Shown here: one piece after another, positions 19,214 to 27,772 of the stretch
Position numbering within the stretch: position 1 is the stretch's first letter
Layout: every line of letters begins with the position of its first letter
From: Roseofilum casamattae BLCC-M143
Lineage (GTDB): Bacteria; Cyanobacteriota; Cyanobacteriia; Cyanobacteriales; Desertifilaceae
Length of the DNA stretch: 64,000 nt
Reading direction: 5' to 3'
Assembly: GCF_030068455.1 (NCBI RefSeq)
Contig: NZ_JAQOSQ010000005.1
Span: 146,197 to 210,196 of the forward strand
Translations under genes and position numbers: made by a program
The notes under the pieces: generated by a model
Database searches by the model: none
Told to the model about the DNA's origin: nothing
What the model saw: only the letters and a program-made list of their open reading frames with translations

Positions 19214-21310
19214 TTAGTTGGGGTCGGAAATAGGCAAGACTTCTAATCCAGGGACGGGAGCGACAGACTCCGGTAGAGGAGCTGGAGCATCCGGTTCTGG
19301 AGTATAGACGGGAGGAGCGATACTGGCTTCCCAAGCTGTAATTTCCGATCGCGCGATCGCGTAAAGATTATGACTCGATGGCAGTTTCGAGGCGATCGCG
19401 ATCGCCCCCGGCAGGTCATAGCTCGCCCGCGCTCGGGCCAAATCCAAAATTTGCTGTCCCCAGTTAGAAATCTGGCGTTCGGCATTTTGGCGTAACGGGT
19501 GTTCCCAAGGCACTTGTTCCGCTCGATCGATCGCTGCTACTAGATCGTCCGCCGTACCTCCAATTGCCATGTTTTGGGCTTCCCTCAGGGTCGCTTCCGC
19601 CCGCAACGCGATTTGCCATTGGTCAATTAAACCATTGGCTTCGCCTGAAAGAGCGCGGCCGGGATTAATTTGCCGTGCTGTGGCGATCGCCCGATTCAGA
19701 TCCCCCCGATTGGCATAGCGGCGAGCATCATCAAGATAAGGAGCATCTTCCAATCGTTGCAGTTTTCCCGTCCACTGGTCGATTTTTTCTTGGGCTTGCG
19801 GATAGAGAGCGCGTCCGGGACTGATGCGCCGAGCTTCGTTAATTGCAGATTGCAAAGAGAGCATATCTCCAGCAAAGGCGAGACTTTCGGCATTGCTCAG
19901 ATAAGGACGATCTTCGATGCGCTCGATTTGCCCTTGCCAGCGATCGATTTTCGTTTGCGCTTCATGGTATAAACTGCGTCCGGCAGTAATGGCTGAAGCT
20001 TCGGCAATAGCCGATCGCAAATTACTAATATCTCCACCAATGGCTAAGGATTCGGCGCGGTTCAAATAGGGGCGGTCTTCAATGGTTTGAATTTCTCCAT
20101 TCCAAGTATCGAGCAGGTTGCTGGCTTCATTGTAGCGAGGGTTCTCCGAGGAAATCAACGAGACTTCGGCTACCGCTTTGGCCAGATCGTTCACTCCACC
20201 ACTGCGAGCGAGGTTGCGAGCTTTCTCTAAGCGAGCCACATCTTTAATTTCCCGCTCCCATTGCGAAATCAGATATTGCGCCTTGCCATACATCGGTCGT
20301 TTGATGTCCAGTTGTTTGGCTTGGGCGATCGCTTTTTCCAATCCGGATATGGTGCCATTCCAGGTCAGTTGTCTGGCTTTGGCGAGCCAGGTAAAGTCCT
20401 GAACTTCCGCTTCGAGTTGGGCTGAAGCGGGAATTTGTTCGACGATCGCGATCGCTCCTTGGGCATCTTGCCCCTCTAAGGTTTCGGTGGCGACCTCGAT
20501 AATTTCCCCACCGAGTTTGCGGATCAGGCTTTGGCCCTCTTGGTATAAATAACTCGACTCGCTAATCTTTTCGAGTTCGCTAATGGCTGCCAGCAGATTC
20601 TCCAGTCCTCCAAGTTCTAACGCATCTTCTCCATCGGCAATAATTTCCCCATCCATACGAGCCGTTTGGATCAGTTCGGTAAGTTCCTGATACTTTTCTT
20701 CCGCCCAATAGGGATTATCAATGGCTAAAAGTTTGGTGGCTTTGCGAAACGAAAGCGTCCACTGGCGCTGGCGAATTAATCCTTCCGTTTCGCTATAAAT
20801 CGATTCCGCTTTTTCCCAAACCGTCCGCCAACGCTCTAGCCTATCGTTCACCAACTCTGCCGTCGCGGTATTGCTAGGAATTTTTTGCGCCGTTGCGATC
20901 GCTTCTTGCAGTTTTCCGCGATCGAACAACAAGTCTCCCAACACCAGCATATTTGCCGCCCAATCTTCAATGGATTGATTAATCCGAGGTCGTAGAGGAT
21001 GGTCTTCCGGTAGGGCATTTACGATTTCAATGGCTTCTAAATAGCCCGCACCGGTTTGTTTTTCCGCAGCCAGTTGAGCGCAGTGCAAGCGCAGGGAAGC
21101 AGAAGCCGTTGCCCATTGGACGTTTTCGCAGTTGGGCAGGTTGGGCAGCTTCAGCAACGTTGCCAGGCTGAGAAATCCCAGTCCTCCCGGAATTAACACA
21201 ATCAGCAATATCCAGAAGAGCCAGGAGGTCGGCCCGATTTTCTTTGGTTGGAGATCGGGGGCACTCTGAGCGTGTCGATTAGAAGTAGTGGGAGGAGAAG
21301 GAGAAGTCAT
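19214..21310 (-). CDS. membrane-anchored protein with 55-residue helical repeats
   Basis: A 698-residue protein with a basic N-terminus, one transmembrane helix (SWLFWILLIVLIPGGLGFLS, about 29-48) and a long helical remainder. From about residue 360 it is built of units of about 55 residues with the core EDRPYL..AESLA.GGD...L..AI.EA..I..GR.LY..AQ.KID.W. These are TPR/coiled-coil-like repeats. The last 40 residues are proline-rich. The repeats suggest a protein-binding scaffold on the cytoplasmic or periplasmic face. Similar cyanobacterial proteins are annotated only as hypothetical. It is monocistronic, with 156 bp to hslO. Confidence 0.8.
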   Translation of the reverse strand: MTSPSPPTTSNRHAQSAPDLQPKKIGPTSWLFWILLIVLIPGGLGFLSLATLLKLPNLPNCENVQWATASASLRLHCAQLAAEKQTGAGYLEAIEIVNALPEDHPLRPRINQSIEDWAANMLVLGDLLFDRGKLQEAIATAQKIPSNTATAELVNDRLERWRTVWEKAESIYSETEGLIRQRQWTLSFRKATKLLAIDNPYWAEEKYQELTELIQTARMDGEIIADGEDALELGGLENLLAAISELEKISESSYLYQEGQSLIRKLGGEIIEVATETLEGQDAQGAIAIVEQIPASAQLEAEVQDFTWLAKARQLTWNGTISGLEKAIAQAKQLDIKRPMYGKAQYLISQWEREIKDVARLEKARNLARSGGVNDLAKAVAEVSLISSENPRYNEASNLLDTWNGEIQTIEDRPYLNRAESLAIGGDISNLRSAIAEASAITAGRSLYHEAQTKIDRWQGQIERIEDRPYLSNAESLAFAGDMLSLQSAINEARRISPGRALYPQAQEKIDQWTGKLQRLEDAPYLDDARRYANRGDLNRAIATARQINPGRALSGEANGLIDQWQIALRAEATLREAQNMAIGGTADDLVAAIDRAEQVPWEHPLRQNAERQISNWGQQILDLARARASYDLPGAIAIASKLPSSHNLYAIARSEITAWEASIAPPVYTPEPDAPAPLPESVAPVPGLEVLPISDPN

Positions 21311-21466
21311 AGGCAGTTATTTAAGCGAACATGCTGGATCGAGACGTGAAGAATAGGGATGGTCGGTCGTCGAGGGCGATCGTCCTTATCCTACCCTTCT
21401 CAACTGAAGATGCCAAGGTCGAACTGTTGTGTTGAAACCGTTATCAAGGCTTTTCAGCTCTTTGGC

Positions 21467-22369
21467 TTAGGAACCCGTATTGGTTTGTAAATCTTCAATT
21501 AATTCTTTTAAGCGATCGCTCTCAATTTGGTAAACTTCGTGACAAAATTCACAGGTCGCTTCAGCCCCATTATCTTTTTCAATCATATCTTGCAATTCTT
21601 CGGCTCCGAGAAGTTTGAGAGCACCTAAGACGCGATCGACCGAACAGGGACAGAAGAATTGCACCATTTGCGTTTCTGGGAAAATCTCCAGATCGAAATC
21701 GCCGAGCAAATTATCGAAGATTTCGGGTAAGGTTTGCCCCGCACGCAACAGAGGAGTAAATCCCGATAGGGCTGAAATCCGAGACTCTAAGGTGGTTATT
21801 AATGTTTCGTCTTCTGCGGCTTTAGGAAGCACTTGTAAGAGCATTCCTCCAGCAGCTTCAGTTCCCCCAGCACCCACAAAAACGCCCACCATCAGAGCGG
21901 ATGGGGTTTGTTCGGAAGTGGCTAAATAGTGGGTAATATCTTCGCCAATTTCACCAGAGACTAATTCTACTGTGGTCGAGTACGGATAGCCATAGCCGAC
22001 ATCGCGCACGGCGTAGAGGTAACCGTCTTTGCCCACAGCTGCGCCAACGTCGAGTTTACCTCGAGCATTGGGAGGGAGTTCAATTGTAGGGTTATCGACG
22101 TAGCCGCGCACGGTTCCATCTAGTCCGGCATCGACTAGAATCCCTCCAAGGGGACCGTTTCCTTTCACCTTGAGGGTTACTCGGGAACCAGGACGCTTCA
22201 TGCTAGATGCAAGCAGCAGTCCTCCAGCCATGGTGCGTCCGAGAGCTGCGGTGGCAACATAGGAGAGGTTGTGTCGGCGTCTGGCCTCTTCAGTGAGGCG
22301 GGTGCTGATGACTCCGGCGACTCTGATGCCTCCGGCGGCAGCGGTTGCGCGAATCAACTGGTCTACCAT
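21467..22369 (-). CDS. hslO: Hsp33 redox-regulated chaperonin
   Basis: A 300-residue Hsp33 of typical length. The C-terminal zinc-binding redox switch is complete: C240-x-C242 (FFCPCSVDRV) and C273-x2-C276 (CEFCHEVY). The N-terminal domain shows RATAAAGGIRV and GRTMAGGLLLASSMK. On oxidative stress, family members release zinc, form disulfides and become an active holdase in the cytoplasm. The gene is monocistronic on the minus strand. Confidence 0.96.
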   Translation of the reverse strand: MVDQLIRATAAAGGIRVAGVISTRLTEEARRRHNLSYVATAALGRTMAGGLLLASSMKRPGSRVTLKVKGNGPLGGILVDAGLDGTVRGYVDNPTIELPPNARGKLDVGAAVGKDGYLYAVRDVGYGYPYSTTVELVSGEIGEDITHYLATSEQTPSALMVGVFVGAGGTEAAGGMLLQVLPKAAEDETLITTLESRISALSGFTPLLRAGQTLPEIFDNLLGDFDLEIFPETQMVQFFCPCSVDRVLGALKLLGAEELQDMIEKDNGAEATCEFCHEVYQIESDRLKELIEDLQTNTGS

Positions 22370-22502
22370 GACATTGATTACATTTCTTTACACTGCCTCT
22401 TATTGTAAACATCGATGGCCGAATCGAGAACTTGCGTTAGGGACAGCCATTCTTGAGGTTCTGCCCGATTGTTTGTCTCTCAAGTGCTAAGCAATATACT
22501 TT

Positions 22503-23525
22503 TTATTCAAGGACAACAGTCTGAGTGGTTTTCACCAGAATGGTGTTACCTCGTTTCAGTGTATATTCCCCGCGCCAGGTTCCGGTAATTAGGGGACGAT
22601 CGCGGCTATTTTTCTTACCGGCATAAGGAGCCGCGATGCGCGTCGGGCGATCGTATGTTTTGGCACCTTCTGCAACTACATTACCCTGTGGATCGACTAA
22701 GCGGAAGGTTTCTTCATCGCCTTGCAAGACTCCGAATAGATGTATCCAGAAGACGAGGAGATCGCTATTGACGGATAATCTAGAGTCGCGAAAATCACCC
22801 GACCATATGCGGTCTAGGCTAGGGATTTCACTGGCAAAACCGGCACGAATGAGTCCGGCAGAAGTATAGTTTATATCGGTAGACCAGAGAGATTGCCCGG
22901 AGGCTTCACATCCCGGCCCTACGTCAGGGCCGACGAACGGATCGACGTTATTTCCTTGATAGCGCAGGGTTAAGTGAACGTGGGGAAACGAAGATTCTCC
23001 GGACGAGCCAACCATTCCCAGGACTGTGCCGGTTGTTACCTTGTCTCCTGGTTTCACGGCAACGCTACCTTGACGCAAATGGCAATATTGAGTCTCCCAA
23101 CCCTCTCCATGGTCGATAACAATTGCATTGCCACAATTAATACCTTGAACGGCCGCCAGTTCTTCTGGGGAAGTGATGCGCTTGTCGGGGACGCCATCGC
23201 GCACGCGCAGCACCTCTCCTGGGGCTGAAGCCAGCACGGGTATACCTTGTCGCATTGACCATTCATCGGGAATACCAAAGTCAGTCCCCTTGTGTCCATC
23301 TCCGGTAAGGCGACCGCATTTGAAATCGATTTCACCCGGCCCTGGATCGCGGTCTACATAGCGAAGAATATAACAGTCATCTCCGAGAGAACATTGAATC
23401 GGTTGGGCGAATTTTGGATAAGCGGGTGCTTTTACTTGGCTGTTGGCATTAAATGCAGCGCAACTAACGATCGCGATCGCGCTCAAGACACTCAGCACAA
23501 TTAAGGATAAACGTTTCTGTTTCAT
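22503..23525 (-). CDS. M23-family metallopeptidase lipoprotein
   Basis: A 340-residue exported protein. The N-terminus is a lipoprotein signal with a lipobox ending at C22 (AIAIVSC). The LytM/M23 domain (about 85-200) shows GHKGTDFG (zinc His and Asp), HGEGWETQYCHL, VKPGDKVTTGTVLGMVGSSG and the final HVHL metal ligands, so it appears catalytically intact. A beta-rich C-terminal domain follows (about 240-340). It probably cleaves peptidoglycan cross-links from the membrane side of the periplasm. It is divergent from the nuclease-ParA fusion gene with a 148-bp gap. Confidence 0.88.
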   Translation of the reverse strand: MKQKRLSLIVLSVLSAIAIVSCAAFNANSQVKAPAYPKFAQPIQCSLGDDCYILRYVDRDPGPGEIDFKCGRLTGDGHKGTDFGIPDEWSMRQGIPVLASAPGEVLRVRDGVPDKRITSPEELAAVQGINCGNAIVIDHGEGWETQYCHLRQGSVAVKPGDKVTTGTVLGMVGSSGESSFPHVHLTLRYQGNNVDPFVGPDVGPGCEASGQSLWSTDINYTSAGLIRAGFASEIPSLDRIWSGDFRDSRLSVNSDLLVFWIHLFGVLQGDEETFRLVDPQGNVVAEGAKTYDRPTRIAAPYAGKKNSRDRPLITGTWRGEYTLKRGNTILVKTTQTVVLE

Positions 23526-23673
23526 GCAATAAATATTTACACTTTAACTAAACTCACAAAACCAGGCTCGGGTAAAATCCAAGATATGGGAACGACTAAT
23601 AATCGACAAGTCACAATCGGTTACTGCTGACGATCCATCGTTTTATCTTCATTATCCGTTATCCACTATTGTA

Positions 23674-25032
23674 ATGAATCAATCCGCCTTACAGAAAGCA
23701 TTATCCTCATTGCCGGAAAACGCTTCAGAGTCTATGGTAAATCAGTTCTTTATGCCAGTTCTGCTCGAGGCTTTGGGATTTGCAGCGGATGAGTACGTTC
23801 CCGAATATCGCACCGGACGAGGAAGCGATAAGGTAGACTTTGCGGCTCGGAAGAATAGCATGGAATATAGTTTTTTATCTAATCCTGTCGCGCCATTTCT
23901 GATCGTGGAAACCAAAGCGAGGACAATTAAGTTTACGCAACTGCAACGATATCAAACTACTGTAGACCAACTGAAGCGCTATCTATCGAGCGAGGCAAAG
24001 AAATGCCGCTCAGTGTCTTGGGGGATTATTACCAATGCCGATAGTATTCAGTTATTTCGCAAGCATGGTAAAGTTGTTTTTCCAATTACCAGGATTATTG
24101 AGCTAAATGAAGATAACATTGATGAAAAAATAGACCAGATTAAAAGCCATCTAGATAATACATCTAAAGCGCTATCAATTACCTTATATAACAACAAGGG
24201 AGGGGTAGGGAAAACGACTACTGCCATTAATGTTGCCGGTATTTTAAGTTGGTTAAAGAAGAAAGTTTTAGTTGTTGACTTCGATCAAGATCAAGGGGAT
24301 TTGAGTAATATTTTACAGTTAGAATCCCGTTGGGAAGGGATGTATGATTGTTTGGAAGATTATAAAAATATTGACATCACTAATGCGATTGTTACCTATC
24401 AACAATCATTTAAATCAGTGGGTACTTTAGGCTTTGATGTAATTCCAGCAGATGATAAATTTAGCTCATTTGAAGAGCAGGAATTAACGGCACGGATCAC
24501 GAGAGGAAGACTGCGACAAGCGATCCAAAAACTGCGGAATCGCTACGACTATATTATTATTGATTGTCCGACTAATCAGCAATTATATAGCCAAGAAGCT
24601 GTATTAGCAGCCGATGTTATTTTAATGCCAACTCAACATAATGGTGTAAGCTCTTTGAAAAATGCAGCTAAGGCTATGGTAGACTTCTTGCCTGAGGTTG
24701 GCGATCGCAAGCGGAATCTTTGGTCTCCGGATTTGGAAGACCCCACATTGCTACCCATATTCTATAATAAAGAAAGCATGAGTGAAGCGCAAAAGAAGCA
24801 AGCAGAAAAAGAAATTCAGAAGCTGATTGCTGATACAAAAAAAGAACGAGGGATCGATTTACTACCCTATTTCTTTCCGAAGTATAACCAGTCAACTAGA
24901 AATATGAATATATTTAAAGTTAAAAATAATGCATCGATCTCGAATGCAGACTTTAAACATAAGCCTGGAGTTTATACAAACAAACAAGTCAAGGAATTTT
25001 ATGAGAGTTTAGTGCGGGAGTATTTTATCTAA
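23674..25032 (+). CDS. HsdR_N-like nuclease domain fused to a ParA-type ATPase
   Basis: A 452-residue fusion. Residues 1-135 resemble the N-terminal PD-(D/E)XK domain of type I restriction R subunits: MPVLLEALGF, D55 in KVDF, and E79-T-K81 in FLIVETKA, followed by a Gln-rich helix. Residues about 166-445 are a ParA/Soj ATPase with a deviant Walker A KGGVGKTT (signature K175, P-loop K180), VVDFDQDQGDLSN (Walker A') and YIIIDCPTN (Walker B). The stop overlaps the next start by 1 nt. Codon use is more AT-rich than in the upstream housekeeping genes. A DNA-associated, possibly defensive role is inferred; no family name for the fusion is known to me. Confidence 0.8.
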   Translation: MNQSALQKALSSLPENASESMVNQFFMPVLLEALGFAADEYVPEYRTGRGSDKVDFAARKNSMEYSFLSNPVAPFLIVETKARTIKFTQLQRYQTTVDQLKRYLSSEAKKCRSVSWGIITNADSIQLFRKHGKVVFPITRIIELNEDNIDEKIDQIKSHLDNTSKALSITLYNNKGGVGKTTTAINVAGILSWLKKKVLVVDFDQDQGDLSNILQLESRWEGMYDCLEDYKNIDITNAIVTYQQSFKSVGTLGFDVIPADDKFSSFEEQELTARITRGRLRQAIQKLRNRYDYIIIDCPTNQQLYSQEAVLAADVILMPTQHNGVSSLKNAAKAMVDFLPEVGDRKRNLWSPDLEDPTLLPIFYNKESMSEAQKKQAEKEIQKLIADTKKERGIDLLPYFFPKYNQSTRNMNIFKVKNNASISNADFKHKPGVYTNKQVKEFYESLVREYFI

Positions 25033-25712
25033 TGAAACAAGAGATTGGTGCGTTAATGTATCTCTATTTAGATGAGATCGAACCGGGAGAAGCTATCTCC
25101 GTTCGCGAGTTCCAAATTAAAGCGGCAGCGAAGGCTGTAAATGAGGCAGGCGATCGCAATTGGCTCCCCATTATCGTAAAACAAACCGGTGTCGATAAAT
25201 ATCGGGCGATCGCCAATATGTTCGCTTATGCAGTAGCAGAAGAAGCCGGACTCGAGAAAGTCTGGTGTATTATTGCAGATGATTCGGAAACTACGGCTCA
25301 TGCGTCGCAATTGTTGAGTCAAGAAAAATCACCGCAAATTGACCTAGCTACAGCAACACGAGAGGAAATTAAGCTGGGACTCGATTATTTAATTGGCCGC
25401 TCGTTTAGTCCTTTGAAAGGAGTAACTCTCGCGAAGGCAACCAGCAGAATTGATGAAGCTCCCCGCCAGTATTGGAAATCAAATTTGATGGAAGTCACCA
25501 AACTCGGTTGTGGAATTACAAAAGCTAAATTAGCAATCTTCAAAGAAGTATTTTATGTCACTACTCAGCCCCTACCGGATGTTATCACCGATTTGCAAAT
25601 GTTGAACTCATTAACTGTGAAGAAACTTCAAGAAATGGCGCAGAAACGAGGATTATCTGGTTTTAAAAAGTGGAAAAAAGCCGAATTGGTGAAGCAGTTA
25701 AGTCAAGAATAG
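25032..25712 (+). CDS. ParB-like protein with a C-terminal SAP/Rho_N-type domain
   Basis: A 226-residue protein whose ATG overlaps the preceding stop (TAATG), so it is translationally coupled to the nuclease-ParA gene. The N-terminal part (about 20-95) has ParB-N-like features: NWLPIIVKQTGVDKYRAIAN, then FAYAVAEEAGLEKVWCIIADD. The middle (about 110-180) is unfamiliar. The last 35 residues (LTVKKLQEMAQKRGLSGFKK followed by WKKAEL) match a SAP or Rho-N helix-extended-helix DNA/RNA-binding fold. It is the natural DNA-binding partner for the ParA-type ATPase. No canonical ParB HTH is visible. Confidence 0.7.
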   Translation: MKQEIGALMYLYLDEIEPGEAISVREFQIKAAAKAVNEAGDRNWLPIIVKQTGVDKYRAIANMFAYAVAEEAGLEKVWCIIADDSETTAHASQLLSQEKSPQIDLATATREEIKLGLDYLIGRSFSPLKGVTLAKATSRIDEAPRQYWKSNLMEVTKLGCGITKAKLAIFKEVFYVTTQPLPDVITDLQMLNSLTVKKLQEMAQKRGLSGFKKWKKAELVKQLSQE

Positions 25713-25833
25713 AACTTTAGTCTACTCGTGGTAAAATTGGTTAAATAAAAGTTATTCGATCGCTGGTAAATTTGGCGATCGCTTTTACTCTGCTTCTCTG
25801 ATATAATAGCTCTATTCTTTTTAAGGTTCTCTC

Positions 25834-26775
25834 GTGACGCGATTCATTCACGACCAATTCGCCAAAGAATATCTCAGTCAACTACTTTCTCCTTTGGGAA
25901 CAGTAGAAACAAGCAAAGAGGTTCGCCCAGAAGTCCGTCAAATTGACCTTTTCTTTACCCCTTCCAACTCCAAAGCAGAAGAAAGGAAAAATCTCGGCTT
26001 ATTGGGCAAATTAACCGAAACTCCGACGTTACTCGAACCTTTCCGCAATCCCGTTACACCGAACGAGATTCGGACTTGTATGATGAAACTCTTAACCGTT
26101 CGTACAGAATTAGAAAGAAAAGCCAAACGCAAATCGTTGAATGAGACCGATATTCCCAAATTATGGATTTTAACGCCAACCGCTTCAGACGATGTATTAG
26201 AACAATTTCGGATTCTTCCCACTCTGAAGCGGGAAGAGCAAGGAATATATGATGCGGGTTCGGGTTGGAGAATGGGAGTTATTGTCATTCATCAACTACC
26301 CAAAACCCCAGAAACACTATGGCTGAGATTATTAGGAAAAGGGAGAGTCCAAGCACGAGCCATTCAAGAACTCGAAACCTTACCCCCAGAAAACCGATCT
26401 CGAGAAAGTGTTATAAAATTAGTAAAGGAACTGGTTGCCCTGTTAACCAAACGACAAAACCAAGATTTAGATCGCAACGATCGGGAGTTAATCGTGACTT
26501 TAACAGAACTCTATGAAGAGGCGATGGCAGATGTGCGGGAAGAAGGTCTGCAACAAGGTTTGCAACAAGGGAACGAAGAAGGACGGCAAGCCGGAGAACA
26601 ACAAGCAACTCTTCGTTTGATTAACAATCTTCTACGGACGCGCTTTGGTGAAGTTGATGAGGAACTAGCGGCAATTGTAGATACGATCGCCTCCCTCCCC
26701 TCAGAAGAATTCGTTCCCCCACTGGTGCAACTTTCCCGCGAGGAATTATTGGTGCGCTTTGGTTCGTCTGAATGA
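25834..26775 (+). CDS. PD-(D/E)XK-superfamily-like cyanobacterial protein with DUF4351-like tail
   Basis: A 313-residue protein starting at GTG, with AAGG about 8 bases upstream. The N-terminus (FIHDQFAKEYLSQLLSPLG, EVRPEVRQIDLFF) resembles the Rpn/transposase-like nuclease proteins abundant in cyanobacteria. The middle contains a Q/G/E-rich coiled segment (EGLQQGLQQGNEEGRQAGEQ, about 232-251). The C-terminal helices (LLRTRFGEVDEELAAIVDTI to LLVRF) are DUF4351-like. A clear catalytic E-x-K is not seen, so nuclease activity is doubtful. It follows the ParA/ParB-like pair after 121 bp and may be independent. Confidence 0.65.
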   Translation: MTRFIHDQFAKEYLSQLLSPLGTVETSKEVRPEVRQIDLFFTPSNSKAEERKNLGLLGKLTETPTLLEPFRNPVTPNEIRTCMMKLLTVRTELERKAKRKSLNETDIPKLWILTPTASDDVLEQFRILPTLKREEQGIYDAGSGWRMGVIVIHQLPKTPETLWLRLLGKGRVQARAIQELETLPPENRSRESVIKLVKELVALLTKRQNQDLDRNDRELIVTLTELYEEAMADVREEGLQQGLQQGNEEGRQAGEQQATLRLINNLLRTRFGEVDEELAAIVDTIASLPSEEFVPPLVQLSREELLVRFGSSE

Positions 26776-26789
26776 GGAATACGATCGCA

Positions 26790-27665
26790 TTAATTCAAAC
26801 CTGCTTCTGCGATCGCCAGACGCAAAGGATCGCTCAAACCGAGTTGGTTACCCCACTCTTGCAGATAGTCGCGATCGAGCAATTCTCCTTGCACCTTGAG
26901 AATGCCCAAAACATCCCGCCACTGCTTTTCCGACCCACTTAGCTGTTGCCATTGCAGCTTGCTTAAAATGGTATCTTCGGGACTGGCATAATACAACATC
27001 CGTCCTTCCTCCATCAATACTGCCTGTCGTCGTTCGAGTTGCATTCGATCGAAAGGCGTTTTTCCCAACAAAATCAAATCTCCTCGGGCAATAGTCGCAA
27101 TGTGAATGACTTGCAGGATATTGAGTTGTCCGTTTTTAACCTCATCTACACCAGCCGCGTAAAATCCAGATTCCTCGAGGGAGGCGATCGCTTCATCGAG
27201 TCGATCGCGCTGCACGGACACCACCACATCTAAATCGCGAGTGGTGCGGGGTTCTCCGTATAAAATAGCTGCCGATCCGCCGGTAATAAAATACTCGATG
27301 TGTAGGGATGCAAAAAGATCGTGCAACAAAAAGGCGATTTCTAATGGGTCTTGAATCCACATTTTTTCGTTGTTTCCCGGTACGAACCCCCTCGGATAAT
27401 CCTCTTGTAACCACGCTCTCGCTATTTTCTCTGCCAAAGCTGTCCCGGTCAAGTGAGGAAAACGCCGCTTCATACTTTGCAACGATAATTGTCGGGTTCG
27501 CTGCATCAACCCTCGCGCCATCCCATATCGCTGCAAGGGCGATCGCGATCGCAGCAGGGAAAACTCTAACCAATCGGCTTCTGCGATCGTATCCTTTGCT
27601 TGGGGGCGATAACCCGGTTGTTTGCTAACTCTACGATCGGTAGAGGTTTTAACGCGCATTGGCAT
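26790..27665 (-). CDS. nucleotidyltransferase-fold protein (DUF6036/AbiEii-like)
   Basis: A 291-residue protein. The core (about 115-160) is FITGGSAAILYGEPRTTRDL followed by DVVV, the GG/S...D-x-D pattern of the nucleotidyltransferase fold. Such proteins are often toxins or antitoxins that modify tRNA or partner proteins. The N-terminal 90 residues are basic and arginine-rich (LQRTRQLSLQSMKRRFPHL type) and could contact nucleic acid. No partner antitoxin lies beside it. It is convergent with the 25834 gene (14 bp apart) and divergent from the AAA ATPase (107 bp apart). ATGs at 27665 and 27659 are both possible. Confidence 0.65.
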   Translation of the reverse strand: MPMRVKTSTDRRVSKQPGYRPQAKDTIAEADWLEFSLLRSRSPLQRYGMARGLMQRTRQLSLQSMKRRFPHLTGTALAEKIARAWLQEDYPRGFVPGNNEKMWIQDPLEIAFLLHDLFASLHIEYFITGGSAAILYGEPRTTRDLDVVVSVQRDRLDEAIASLEESGFYAAGVDEVKNGQLNILQVIHIATIARGDLILLGKTPFDRMQLERRQAVLMEEGRMLYYASPEDTILSKLQWQQLSGSEKQWRDVLGILKVQGELLDRDYLQEWGNQLGLSDPLRLAIAEAGLN

Positions 27666-27772
27666 AAAATAAAGCTTTCAAGAACAGATGGCTTACTCAA
27701 AGGTTGAAAAGGTTAGGATAGATCTCGATGGCAGCACCTTAGCTAAAACCACCTATTCCCCATTCCCTAGAT

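Noticed and set aside
23674..26775. A classical type I restriction system
   Set aside because: There are no HsdM or HsdS genes and no helicase domain; the HsdR-like part is only an N-terminal domain fused to ParA.
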